Notes: generated by a model not told the origin, from the sequence alone. DNA of 64,000 nucleotides from Lacticaseibacillus thailandensis DSM 22698 = JCM 13996 (GCF_001312865.1 NZ_BBER01000002.1:186001-250000), one strand, 5' to 3'; shown: positions 28,343 to 38,875, numbered from the stretch's first letter. Program-made: numbers and translations.

Positions 28343-29254
28343 ATGGCTGTTGATTTTGAAGCGGTAGGACGGTATATCGAGGAGTTACGCTTAGCTAAGC
28401 ACATTCCGCGGCACCGCTTAGCGCAGGATTTGGGCTGGTCGCAAAAGACCCTGCAACGAATCGCGCAGGGGCAAGTGGACATGAAGCTGAGCCAGTTCAT
28501 CCACCTGTTGTCCTACCTGACGGCGGAACCAGAGGAAGTCGATGGCTTAGTAGAAGGTCACACCTGGTCGTTTGATCAAGTTGACGGTCACATTATCAAC
28601 GCGGGGGCAACGGGTGACACGAAGCAGCTTGAAGCCACCAAGGCGGAATTGACCGCTGCGATGAAGAAGGAATACCTGCCGTGGATGAAAAGCGAGATTT
28701 TGACCTGTGACATCATGTTGTGCGAGCTGCGTGGGGATGATGATGGCGCCCACCAGGCAGCCAACCGCCTGTTTCACCAGCTGGCTAACTACGAGCAGTG
28801 GACGGCCTTTGATTTCCGCGTGGTGAGTCGGGTCGTCAGTTACGTACCATATGCTGAACTACGCGACACGTTCAAGGGGCACGAACTTAATGAACGGGCG
28901 TTGGGCTGGACGCGGTTGGATGACCAAGCTGACGCTGTACTGGATAGTTTCTACATTGGTTTGATCGATAGCGCCGTGGATTCGGGTAAGGTGGACAATG
29001 TTTTGGAGGTTTGTGACCTGATTCGCCAGCGCGTGGTGTTATGGAGCAACTACTATTTCCGAATGTATAAACGGTTGTGTGTTGCCATTGTGGAGTTGCT
29101 CACGGGCGACCAGCAGCAGGCCGTTAAGATGAAGGATGACTTGCTGGCCAGCGTCGGTGGGTTCATTCCACACAACATTTTTCAGCGTGACCATGATGGT
29201 ATTGAGCAATTGTGGCGCAACGTGGAACGCCTGCGGGCTGGCGCCACTGAATAA
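28343..29254 (+). CDS. Rgg/MutR-like helix-turn-helix regulator
   Basis: 303-residue cytosolic regulator with an N-terminal XRE-type HTH (PRHRLAQDLGWSQKTLQRIA, about residues 21-40) and a helical TPR-like C-terminal domain, the Rgg/MutR layout. ATG 28343 follows GGGGGGCC. Lying inside the pilus locus, divergent from one sortase C and convergent with the other two sortases, it is the best candidate to bind the tandem 14-mer sites. That is inferred from position only. It ends at a 24-bp hairpin terminator. Confidence 0.8.
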   Translation: MAVDFEAVGRYIEELRLAKHIPRHRLAQDLGWSQKTLQRIAQGQVDMKLSQFIHLLSYLTAEPEEVDGLVEGHTWSFDQVDGHIINAGATGDTKQLEATKAELTAAMKKEYLPWMKSEILTCDIMLCELRGDDDGAHQAANRLFHQLANYEQWTAFDFRVVSRVVSYVPYAELRDTFKGHELNERALGWTRLDDQADAVLDSFYIGLIDSAVDSGKVDNVLEVCDLIRQRVVLWSNYYFRMYKRLCVAIVELLTGDQQQAVKMKDDLLASVGGFIPHNIFQRDHDGIEQLWRNVERLRAGATE

Positions 29255-29280
29255 AATACACGTTCATGTTCAGAGCAAGC

Positions 29281-29334
29281 AAACAGCTCCTGACCAACTG
29301 GGTAATTACATACCCAGTTGGTCAGGAGCTGTTT
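29281..29334. terminator. Bidirectional terminator, 24-bp perfect stem
   Basis: The arms at 29281-29304 and 29311-29334 pair perfectly over 24 bases around a 6-base loop, with AAAC at one end and GTTT at the other, between the convergent rgg and sortase genes. Confidence 0.8.
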
Positions 29335-29351
29335 GACTGTCATGACGATCA

Positions 29352-30152
29352 TTACCGCTTGGTGGCGTAAAATCCGTGGTAGGCATAGGCCAAGAGTATG
29401 ATAAACACAATCAAGAGTGTGGCGATGAGTGGTCGGTTGAGGTGGTTATTAGCTAGTGCACCTGTTAGCCGTTGGCCGCGGCGGAGCAAGGTTTGTGACG
29501 CTTGTTTGCGTGGAGCGTGGTAGCGAGTGACTTTGCTCAAGCGAGCAATCACCACGCGGCGAAACGGGGTGTTGAGCGGGCCTTCACAGTGGATAAGGGT
29601 GATACGGCGCTCGCTGGTCTGGTTCAACACCGTCGTTTCGGTTTCGCGAATGACCCGGTTGTAGACTACGCGGTAATGGTAAACGTGTTGAAAGTCAGTT
29701 TGCGCAATCTCGTCACCGTGATGTAAGTCCTTAGTGCGATTTAAGAGGATATCTGCCCCCACCAGGTTGTGGGACGCGTAAACGTTGTTGCCACTACCCA
29801 TGCGGCGGTCTGGAAAGTAGCGGGCAACCCCGGTCGACAGGGTGGCGTTGTTGACTACTGAGTAGATGGTCAGGTCCGTTTTAATGGCGGGAATTCGCAG
29901 TTCGCCCATGCCGTATCGCCGTTGCAGCGCACTGGCGTGGGCTTGTGCGTGGGCCAAAGTTGCGGTGTCGACATCATTGATTTTGGTGTAGTGGCCTGCC
30001 TGCTTGTGCGCGTTAATGGCTGCCTGGGCCTGCCATTGCTGCACGGTTATGGGGACGTCCTGGGTAATGATCAGACCGCCAAGCCACACTGCAGCGGCGG
30101 TCAACAAGAGGAGTAAAAGTGGACTCCAGAACCAGCGAATAAAGTGTTTCAT
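29352..30152 (-). CDS. Class A-like sortase with two membrane helices
   Basis: 266-residue sortase: N-terminal membrane helix, catalytic His in VYASHNLVG, Cys in ITLIHCEGP, Arg in FRRVVIARL, and a second hydrophobic helix at the C-terminus before YATKR. The HCEG and ASHN blocks fit class A rather than class C (TCTP). The C-terminal helix is unusual for class A. Two bases separate its ATG from the stop of the upstream class C gene, so they form an operon. It may attach finished pili or the variant-signal subunits to the wall. Confidence 0.85.
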   Translation of the reverse strand: MKHFIRWFWSPLLLLLLTAAAVWLGGLIITQDVPITVQQWQAQAAINAHKQAGHYTKINDVDTATLAHAQAHASALQRRYGMGELRIPAIKTDLTIYSVVNNATLSTGVARYFPDRRMGSGNNVYASHNLVGADILLNRTKDLHHGDEIAQTDFQHVYHYRVVYNRVIRETETTVLNQTSERRITLIHCEGPLNTPFRRVVIARLSKVTRYHAPRKQASQTLLRRGQRLTGALANNHLNRPLIATLLIVFIILLAYAYHGFYATKR

Positions 30153-30154
30153 AG

Positions 30155-30985
30155 TTAGTGCGTCCTTTGGTTGTTTTGGTGCGACCAGTTACGCACCACC
30201 CACCAGGTAATGGCAATGACAGCACAGAGGGTCACTATTGCCACAACGATTGTGAACCAATGGGGAAGGTTAGCAGTTACATGTTTGTTGGCGTTGGTAC
30301 TTATAGTGGTTCGCGCCGTGATTGGGACACGACGGCCAAAAATTAACAAGCGGTGCGAGTTGATAAAAATGGGAGTGCACGTCAGCAGTACCGTGATGTC
30401 TCGACCCGGTTGGATTGTCGTTGGTGCCAGTGCGTGATGACTGTTGGGGTCCACAACGATTCGTTTGTACACCCGGTAGGCGTGGCGTGGTTGGCCCAGT
30501 GCGGTGACGTAGAACCGGTCGCCATTGTGTAGGTGTCGAATATTGTCAAAGATGATTTGGTTATTGAAGCCAGAGTGTCCAGAAATTACGCTCAGGGTTG
30601 ACCGGCCACCAATGGGCAGGCTGGTACCTGGCATCACTCCAACGCCGTGGCTAAGGGTGGTGTCGTCATCACCGTAGTAGATAGGCTGGTTAATGAGGTG
30701 GATGCGGGGGGCCGACACGTAGCCAATCACGTGGTGTTGTTGGGCCCGGGTCAGCGGTAACACAGGAGCTTGGTGTCGTGCTAGTGCTTGGTTATACTGG
30801 CGCAAGGTCCGCGTTTGTCGTGTCTGGTTGGACTGTTGATGCTGGTAGACGGTGACCTGCCGTTGGTAGTGTTGCTGCACCATGTGGGAGTATACAGTTG
30901 GTGCCAGAAGCAGTGCGAAGCCCACAATAATCAACCCAATGTAAATGCTGATGGCCCAATGGTCCTGTCGCCGTCGTGGTTGCAT
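30155..30985 (-). CDS. srtC: Class C (pilus polymerising) sortase
   Basis: 276-residue sortase with N-terminal helix, His in VISGHSGFNN, Cys in LLTCTP, Arg in NSHRLLIFG and a C-terminal membrane helix. It is a paralogue of the sortase at 26893-27810. It is transcribed divergently from the first pilin gene; the shared 180-bp gap contains the tandem 14-mer site, and on this strand an extended -10-like TGGTATGCT lies 31 bp beyond it (TATGCT). It heads an operon with the class A-like sortase. Confidence 0.9.
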   Translation of the reverse strand: MQPRRRQDHWAISIYIGLIIVGFALLLAPTVYSHMVQQHYQRQVTVYQHQQSNQTRQTRTLRQYNQALARHQAPVLPLTRAQQHHVIGYVSAPRIHLINQPIYYGDDDTTLSHGVGVMPGTSLPIGGRSTLSVISGHSGFNNQIIFDNIRHLHNGDRFYVTALGQPRHAYRVYKRIVVDPNSHHALAPTTIQPGRDITVLLTCTPIFINSHRLLIFGRRVPITARTTISTNANKHVTANLPHWFTIVVAIVTLCAVIAITWWVVRNWSHQNNQRTH

Positions 30986-31058
30986 ACCAATTCTTACCTT
31001 TCTTAGTGTATTGATGTGTTAAGCATACCATCTGGCAGCAATACTACGCATGATTAGT

Positions 31059-31122
31059 GGTCACTTCTGACCGGGCCACTTCTGTCCGGTCCAGCGTTAT
31101 CCTGCACTAAACATGCTACATT
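31059..31122 (+). promoter_or_regulatory. Pilus-type activator site and -10 of pilin gene 1
   Basis: GGTCACTTCTGACC (31059-31072) and GGCCACTTCTGTCC (31074-31087) lie 1 bp apart, then 29 bp to TACATT (31117-31122) with extended TG at 31114-31115. No -35 box is present. Confidence 0.78.
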
Positions 31123-31164
31123 AGCCTCATATAGGAAATTCGGTAACTTGAGGAGCCCTAGAGA

Positions 31165-32813
31165 ATGAAGAAGATAACGATTGTTCGGGGGCTGTTGGCG
31201 CTCGGTTTGGCTTTGGGTTTGGTGAGCACAATCCTTACAGCCGGTACCAACCAACCGGCTATACCCGTAGTGGCCGCCACGGCGGAGGACAACACTTCGG
31301 ACCGCACCATTACTTTACACAAGTATACAGAAAGTGCGACGCCTACCTCAGCACAGGCGACTGGTACTACGGCCGATGCCAGCAACGTACCCGCGGATAG
31401 CAAGCCACTGCAGGGCATCCAGTTTCGGGTCGAACGGGTGGACAAAGTGGCGGGCAAGCCACTCGATGCTAGTGATAGTAGCACCTATGCCGTTGATAAT
31501 AGCTTTCCCGCCAAAACTACCACGACGGGTAGCGATGGCAAGGCTCAGTTGACGGTCGGGACGGGCAAAGACGCAGATGGGTATTACCTGGTTACGGAAG
31601 TTGCCAGCAAGCTGGTGGCAACGGCTACTGCTCCGTTCATTGTGCACTTGCCACAGACTACTAAGAATGCCAGCACAGGGGATATGACCCTACTCTACGA
31701 TGTAAACGTGTACCCTAAGAATAAGGTGGACGACAACGCGGTGGCGCTCAATCCAGAAAAATTTGTGACGAATGATACTAGTGGCACCGGCACGACTGCG
31801 ACGTCGGTCATGCAGGGTGCTTTGCCATTTGGAACTTGGTAGTGACGCGGCCAGCCGATATCAAGGCCACAGACGACAATGGTAATATCACCTACGCCAA
31901 GGAGGTTGCGTTTTCGGATCCGCTCGTGACTAGCAATCTCAAGTATCTAGGTTACAATACGCCATACTTCAAGGAACCTGATGGTACAAAGATCAATTTG
32001 GACACGAGTGATTACGACGATAGCGGCGCCCAACTCAATAGTTTGGTGACGGATGGTAAGTATTCTGTATTGACGTTTAAGTTGAAGGCAGCAGGCATTC
32101 AGAAATTTGCTGCCGAGCCGGCGGGAACCAAGCTGACGGTACCAATTGGTACCACGGTTAATCCAGACGTCACCGGGAAAATCATCAATACCTTTGATAC
32201 CTTCTACCAGGGGACGGCAACCAATACTATAATTCATGAGCATTCAGGTACCACGGATCCACTCAAGGACGGCGCAAGGGATGTGGACAAGCCGGTTCTG
32301 CCAACGAACGCGGATACTGGGGCACCAGTTATTTATACCGGAAACGTCGATATTCATAAGACGAATGAGAACGGAAATAATGTGGCACACGCCACCTTCA
32401 AATTATATAACAGTAAAACTGACGCTGAGGCTGGTAAGAATCCGGTGCAAACCGGGCCGAGTGCGGATCCGTCCGTACCGGATCACGACCTGACGGCGGT
32501 ATCAAATGCACAAGGTATTGCTGAATTTACCGGACTTAAAGTTGACCCGACTACTCAGCAACAAACCTACTGGGTGGTAGAAACGGATGCTCCGGTGGGC
32601 TACGACCTCAACGGACAGGTCTTCGAGGTAACCGCCAAACGTGATACCACAGTAGACGCAACCGTTAAGGATCACGATAACGTTCTACCCAACCTTCCAC
32701 TAACGGGGCGGGACGGGCGGCTACTTCTCTATGAGGTGGCGGCCTTGCTTATTGGCACTGGTGGTCTCGGCGTAATCTTCATGAAACGGCGCCACGCTGC
32801 CCCAACTAAATAG
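31165..32813 (+). CDS. LPXTG-anchored fimbrial subunit (SpaA-type), frameshifted
   Basis: About 549-residue pilin: Sec signal peptide ending near VVAATA, N-terminal domain with SITLHKYT-like RTITLHKYTES, pilin motif VYPKN with the linking Lys (VNVYPKNK), SpaA/CnaB-type domains with E-boxes (YYLVTE, YWVVETDAPVGY), and sorting signal LPLTG followed by a membrane helix and KRR. One T is missing near 31821; repair gives FAIWNLVVTRPADI, matching the paralogue. It is about half identical by eye to the next gene, indicating tandem duplication. It has its own promoter with activator site and its own terminator. Confidence 0.9.
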
Positions 32814-32824
32814 TGTGTCAACGG

Positions 32825-32853
32825 AACAGCCACACGCCTGTGTGGCTGTTTTT
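32825..32853 (+). terminator. Terminator of pilin gene 1
   Basis: AACAGCCACA (32825-32834) pairs with TGTGGCTGTT (32841-32850), then TTT. It uncouples the first pilin from the second. Confidence 0.8.
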
Positions 32854-32926
32854 AGCGCGATATTTGGGCGCAAATTTGCCTGTCATAAATAGGTACTGCT
32901 AGTTGCCGCTCTAATTAAAAATAAGG

Positions 32927-32990
32927 GGTCAGAAGTGGCCAGGACAGAACCGGCCACTTTCCACACCAGGTAAATGTTGGGTGCTACTAT
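32927..32990 (+). promoter_or_regulatory. Pilus-type activator site and -10 of pilin gene 2
   Basis: GGTCAGAAGTGGCC (32927-32940) and GGACAGAACCGGCC (32942-32955) lie 1 bp apart, then 29 bp to TACTAT (32985-32990) with extended TG at 32982-32983. Layout is the same as at pilin gene 1. Confidence 0.78.
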
Positions 32991-33063
32991 GAACCCATAA
33001 TGTTAGACGTCATGGGGGTGTCGCCTAGCGAAATTCAGGTTACTTTGTTGGAGGAAGAAAATT

Positions 33064-34703
33064 ATGAATAAGTCGAAAATTGTCCACATTGTCGGAGTTT
33101 GCGGGTTAGCCCTCGGCGCGTTGGGTGCAGCGAGCGCCCCAGTGATTGAAAGTCACTTTGCAACTGTGACCGCAGCGACCACGAAAAACGCGGTGGTTGC
33201 CGATGACACATCTACACGTAGTATCACGTTGCACAAGTACACCGGTCAGCCAGCCAAGAACACGGATGGTAAGGAACCCAGCGCCGATGATGTCCCAGCC
33301 GATGCCAAACCGCTGGCAGGGATCAGCTTTACGGTTCAGAAAGTCACCAAGGTGGCCGGCAAGACCTTTGATGCCAGCGATGCATCGACTTACACCGTGG
33401 ATAGCAGCTTTACTAAACAGACGGCTACGACTGATGGGGATGGTACCGCGAACATTGATCTGGGTGTGGGGACGTCTGCGGATGGTTACTACCTGGTTAC
33501 TGAACTTCCGAGCGACGCCGTCAAGACGGCAGCCGCACCATTCATCGTGCATGTACCAATGACCCACGTAGACGCTACGACTGGGGACAAGTCATTGCAG
33601 TACGATGTGAACATCTATCCTAAGAACGAAGTCGACACTGACAGCATGAACTTGAACCCAACGAAGACCTTTGACGACGGCACCACTGAAGACAGCGTCA
33701 AGAGCGGCGCCGCTGTATCCTGGGACTTGTCGATTGACCGGCCATCCGATATCCACGGTTCCGGGGTGGAAACGGCTGGTAATACCAGCAGCACCGTCAC
33801 GAACGCGGATGGGAGTACAACCACTACGGATACCACGACGTACAAAACGTATGCCAGTGAGTTGAAGATGACCGATAAGTTGGATGACGACCTGATGACC
33901 TACAAGGATGTTTCCAAAGTGGTCATTAGCTCGCCTAACTCCAATGGTGGCATGACGGACACCGCTTTAACAGCCGACACGGATTACAAGGTCACCACGG
34001 CCAAAGCCGACGGTAGTACCACCGTCACGGTTGAATTGACTGATGATGGGATCAAAAAGCTGGCCGCCGCACCAAAGGGTAGCAAGTTGACCGCCAAACT
34101 GGAGACGACTGTCAAGCTAATTCCGATGCCAAGATTGAAAACCACTTTGATACCTACTACAAGGGAACTATTACACCAGGTCAAGAACAGCACCAGACAA
34201 CTACCCCTGGCGAGCCAGGCACAGATAACACGCCAGTGCCAACGGTCTACTTTGGTAATGTTGACCTGACTAAGACTGATGAGGACAACAAGCCGTTGGC
34301 AAACGCCACCTTTGAACTGTACAACAGTGAAGCCGACGCCAAAGCCGGGACTAACCCCGTTACGGATGCCAACGGTGACCCGCTAAAGGTGACGACCGAT
34401 GACCAAGGTAAAGCTGAATTTACAGGCTTGCAGGTTAGCAAGGATGGGAATCACACTCAGAAGTATTACCTAGTTGAAACAGACGCACCTGTAGGTTATG
34501 ACGTTGACCAGCAGGTTCACGAAGTTACCGCGACGCAGGATGAAAAGAACGATGCTACTGTTGTTGACCACGACAACATGCTGCCAAACTTGCCACTGAC
34601 TGGTGCGCAGGGCCGGATTCTCCTCTACGCCTTCACGACCGTACTGATTGTTGCCGGTGGTACTGGGGTCTACGTTATGAAGCGGCGTCAGCGTAACGCC
34701 TAA
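33064..34703 (+). CDS. LPXTG-anchored fimbrial subunit (SpaA-type), frameshifted
   Basis: About 546-residue pilin paralogous to the preceding one: signal peptide, RSITLHKYTG, pilin motif VNIYPKNE, SWDLSIDRPSDI, E-box YYLVETDAPVGYD, and LPLTG with a membrane helix and KRRQRNA. GGAGGA precedes ATG 33064. One G is missing near 34116; repair reads TVKANSDAKIENHFDTYYKG. A T/P-rich linker precedes the last domain. Which of the two paralogues forms the shaft cannot be told. The following adhesin and small pilin are probably co-transcribed, with a weak hairpin (34727-34753) between. Confidence 0.9.
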
Positions 34704-34794
34704 TTGATATGGTAAAACTACACGACGGGCGTAGCGAGGAATCGCCACGCCTCTTTGTAGAAATGGGTTCACGCTAACCTAAGGGGGCGGAAAG

Positions 34795-36730
34795 ATGGCA
34801 CCAGCAGCAACAAGACACCAATCAAGCCGGTGGTGGCAACTGGCCGTAATCCTTTTGCTGGCCTGGCTTGTTAGTTTAGGCCTGTGGGCAGGTAATAATA
34901 CCCAGGATGTGCACGCGGCGTCGACGTTCAATAACAGTGCCTATAACGCAGCAACCAAGAAGGGGCAGTGGCTCCTACAAGGTGGCAACGGTCAGGAGTA
35001 CGCCAAGATTTATATTGATAGTAACAACACCTTACACATGTCAGCAGCCAACGCCGCGTCGGCACTGGACGCTTCAGGCACTCCGTTGAATGGCAACATC
35101 AGTTTAGCTGACCTAAAAAGTGTGACTGCCGTCAGCATTGAGGGTAAAAACTATTTTAACGACAATTCCGCAGGGTTCGTTCAGAAGTTTGCTAACCTCA
35201 CCAAAATTACGGGGTTAGACAACGTGGATACTTCGCAGTTAACCTCATTGGCATACTTCTTTTCCTACCAAAGTAATAGTGTTGTTGGGAGCACTAACAC
35301 CAATGCCAAGTTGACGGATATTGAAGGTTTAGGCAGTTGGGATGTTAGCCACGTGACGACGATGGATCATGTTTTTGCCGGGCAAAAGAACCTGTTAAGC
35401 GTACCCGGCATTGACAAGTGGAACGTCGCGAACGTCACCAACTTTAATTCCGCTTTCTATGATGATAACGCATTGGCAGCTCTTCCGGACTTGAGTGGTT
35501 GGAACACCGCAAAGGGGCAAGACTTCCACTACATGTTTGCGAATATGTACCAGCTCACTAATTTGGCGTCAATTCAAAATTGGCCGACACAACTGGCGAC
35601 CAACATGTCCTATATGTTTGAAAATGACTCCCAGCTCAAGTTTAATGGCCGGCTCAATTGGAATGTCGGGCAGGTCACAGATTTTAGTGGTATGTTTCAT
35701 AACGATACAGCCGTCCAGTCACTGGATCTAAGCAAGTGGAATGTGGCTCAAGCAACCCTGATGCCCAGCATGTTTCAAGGTATGACAAACCTGACTAGTC
35801 TGGACATCACGGCTGGCAACCAACCGCGGTGACGAATACTGGCAACATGTTCCAGGACGATGCTAAACTGACGGATTTGCCTGGGATTGCCAACTGGACA
35901 TTGACTAACATTACGAACCTGACAAGTATGTTTCAAGGTATGACTAGTATTAAGAACTTGCCAGTAGCTAAATGGCAATTAAGTACGAACGGGAATGCCA
36001 ACATTACCCAGATTTTTTTTACCAGGATTATGCCTTAACCACCCTGGATTTATCGAGTTGGCGCGTGAAGGGTGCGTGGTCAGCCGGTGACAAGGTGTTT
36101 CCGACCTATACCTACACTAATAGCGCAGCACAATCGCAATTAAAATCGATCAAGTTTGGTTCAGGATGGACTGGCAAAGTAGTCTTGCCTACGTTCCAGC
36201 TCTCCGCAACGGAATACGGCACTTGGCGTGGTGAGCAACATGACAAGCAGTACGTTAGCGGTGCGGGAACCGTCAAAGAAACGTACCAGCCACCAACTGA
36301 CGCAAGCGCCCGCACCGATACGTTCCGCTTTGCTTACGACGTGATTGCAAAACTGGAGGATAACCAGGGCAACCCAATTCAGCTAGCCGGTGTGCCGATC
36401 ATTGTGCAGGATAGTAATGGCAAGGAAGTCATGCGTGGCACGACCGGGGCCGACGGAACGGTCACGGTGCCCATTAATGCGACTGATGGTGACTATACCG
36501 TTAAACTAGGTGATTTGCCGGGTGGCTACGAAGCTGTCACGGATACGCGCACCGCGACAATTAATGGTGATGATGTCACCGTCACGTTGGTGGTGGACAA
36601 GCAAAACGACAGCAACTTGATTAAGCAATATCCCCACGCTGGCGGGCACGGTACGTTTTTGACTGTGGTAGCCGGAGCGTTAGCAGTCGTGTTGGGCACG
36701 ACCGGCATGCTGGCGCGGCGGCGTGCTTAG
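34795..36730 (+). CDS. Pilus-associated BspA/DUF285 adhesin (tip candidate), two frameshifts
   Basis: About 645-residue surface protein: signal peptide ending near VHAA, then a series of ~26-residue DUF285/BspA-type repeats (LDLSKWNVAQATLMPSMFQ, WDVSHVTTMDHVF), a C-terminal CnaB-like domain (GVPIIVQDSNGKEV), and a terminal hydrophobic helix with ARRRA. The expected LPXTG is replaced by YPHAG before GGHG. One G is missing near 35813, and an 8-T run near 36010 shifts the frame. Large repeat adhesins in pilus operons normally occupy the tip. The variant motif suggests a dedicated sortase. Confidence 0.8.
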
Positions 36731-36778
36731 CTACTGCGTGGCAATTGTTGATTTTTCAATGAGAAAGGAGGGACCCCT

Positions 36779-37429
36779 TTGAAGAAACTAGTGTTGGTGC
36801 TCATTGCATTTCTGGGGATTGTGTGCTGGACGCACGGTCAGGTGGTGAGTGCAGCCACAGATACAGGTACGTTAAATATCAACAAGCGCGTGGCCGCTAG
36901 TGGCGAGGGTGTGTCCCAACAGACGGTGCCGTTGGGCGGTGCCCGTTACCAGGTGACCCGCATCGTCGCACGCAGTAGTGTTCCCATTAACGCGCAACAG
37001 CCACGGACTTATCGCGCTTTGGCTGGTAGACAAGCTTTTAGTATAGTGGTGACCACGGATGCGGAGGGTATGGCTCAAGTTGACGGGTTGGCCCTGAATG
37101 CCACTTATTTAGTCCAGGAACTAAGTGGACCGGGAGTGGTTACACCGGCAGGCCCGGTAGCGCTAGTGTTTAACACGACGCACCTCATGTACACCTACAC
37201 TCCCAAGTCAGGCTTAATGGTGCCCACTACTCCCAGTGAGCACCGGCTGCCGAACACCTTTGAGCCCGTTGGGAACGGTGGTCATCTTCACAAAGGAGCG
37301 CACATCCTGCAAACGGGTGGGCAATACCGAACGCCAGGCTTACTAGTGTTAGTAATGATGCTGGTCCTTATGGGCATGCCATTGCTGGTACGTGCAGTTT
37401 GGCACAGGATGCGTACAGTCAACGATTGA
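36779..37429 (+). CDS. Small basal/minor pilin-like protein with variant sorting signal
   Basis: 216-residue secreted protein: signal peptide (ending near VVSAAT), one SpaA/CnaB-like domain with the E-box YLVQELSGPG, a short linker, and a C-terminal helix followed by HRMR. The sorting motif reads ILQTG instead of LPXTG. The TTG start has GAAAGGAGG upstream. Size and position at the end of the cluster fit a SpaB-type basal pilin that ends polymerisation and anchors the fibre. A terminator follows at 37441. Confidence 0.75.
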   Translation: MKKLVLVLIAFLGIVCWTHGQVVSAATDTGTLNINKRVAASGEGVSQQTVPLGGARYQVTRIVARSSVPINAQQPRTYRALAGRQAFSIVVTTDAEGMAQVDGLALNATYLVQELSGPGVVTPAGPVALVFNTTHLMYTYTPKSGLMVPTTPSEHRLPNTFEPVGNGGHLHKGAHILQTGGQYRTPGLLVLVMMLVLMGMPLLVRAVWHRMRTVND

Positions 37430-37440
37430 TGATAAGCGAA

Positions 37441-37479
37441 AGCCCCTATCCTTGCTTGGGCAAAGGTAGGGGCTCTTTT
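37441..37479 (+). terminator. Terminator of the pilin operon
   Basis: AGCCCCTA (37441-37448) pairs with TAGGGGCT (37467-37474), then CTTTTG. Confidence 0.7.
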
Positions 37480-37532
37480 GTGTGGACACATGCACCACCT
37501 TGTTTCGGCATGGTGGTGTGTCATGGAGGACT

Positions 37533-38875
37533 TTATGCGCGCGGCAACTGCGTGCTTAACAGGTCGATAATGCCGCTGTTCGCACTCGGAAAGGCAAAAA
37601 TCTGTTGTTGAAGCTGGGTGCTGGTGTAGTGCCCGTTGATAATCAGTGTCAGCAGGTTGATCAGCTCCTCGGCATCGTCAGCGTACACGCTGGCGCCGGC
37701 TAGGTAGCCTCATGGTCGAACACCAGTGTCATTTCGGCGTCCAGCGCGTGCTTGTACTCAAAGGCGAGTTGTTGGCCGAACGGAATGACCTGGGTGCGAT
37801 AGTTGTCCGTATCCTGCGCAGCAGCGCTCGGTGTGACGCCGACTTGTGCGATCCGGGGCATGGTGAAGACCACGCTAGGGATGGCCGGGTAGGCAATCGG
37901 GGTGGAGTTACCCAAAATAGTACCGGCAATGTAGTTGGATTCAAAGGTGGCCGTTGGGGTCAACTTTGGTTGTACTTTATTGATGACGTCGCCACTGGCG
38001 TAGATGTTCGGTACAGCCGTCTGCAGGTGGTCGTTAACGGTAATGCCGCGGCGCGAAGCTCAATGCCCAACTGTTCCAGACCGAGGTTCTCTACGTTAGC
38101 CACGCGTCCGGTTGCACCCAGCACGTAGTCGGTCTCAATGGTCAGGCCACTCTTGGTGGTGACCGTCAAGCCCTGCTGGCTGTGGGCAATGCTGGTGACG
38201 GCTTCACCAAAATGGAACTGCACGCCCTGCTGGGTCAGCTTAGCTTGCAGTTTGGCCACGTAGTCCGGGTTAAATCCGTTCAGGGCGTGGTCACTAAATT
38301 CAACGATGTGGACGTCCCGGCCCATGGTGGCGGCCATGGCGGCGAATTCCATGGCGATGATGCCAGCACCAATAAAGGTGATGCGCTGTGGCATGTCTGG
38401 CAAGTCCAGGAAGGCCCGACTGTCGTGAATGTATTCTTTACCCGGAATATCTAGCGTGGCGGGACGCTGACCCGTTCCCAGGACGAAGTTGTCGGCAGTG
38501 TAGGTGTCCCCACCGACTTTGACCGTATGTGCGTCGACGAGGGTGGCGTCACCGGTGATCATGGTGATACCCATTTGGGTAAATAGTTGTGTCATGGTCG
38601 GGGCGAGCGGGTCGATGACCTGGTGCTTGTAGGTCATGAGGCCGGCCAGTCGATGGTAGTTGTACCGGTCACACCGCTGCCAGCAAAGCGGTGAAGTTGC
38701 TCGGTGAGCTGAAAGGCGCCATCTAGGGCAATCTTGCGTCACAGCCATAATTGGTGCAGGTACCGCCAACGAGGTCGCGTTCGACAATGGCCACGTGTTT
38801 ACCCGCCTGTAGTAGTGCCACTGCGGCGTGCCAGGTTGCGTGACCCGAGCCAATCATTATTACGTCATAATCCAA
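37533..38875 (-). CDS. Pyridine nucleotide-disulfide oxidoreductase (class I), several frameshifts
   Basis: FAD/NAD(P)-dependent flavoprotein of the glutathione/mercuric reductase family. Reassembled from frames, it starts LDYDVIMIGSGHATWHAA (FAD motif), has the redox disulfide in GGTCTNYGCD, the NAD motif TFIGAGIIAMEFA, a conserved ASGDV block and a C-terminal dimerisation domain ending STQLPRA. TTG 38875 has AGGAGG upstream. One-base losses near 38740, 38655, 38055 and 37712 break it; all are single indels, so errors are likelier than decay. An OhrR-type operator lies just upstream, shared in sequence with the adjacent marR promoter. Its substrate is unknown. Confidence 0.75.
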
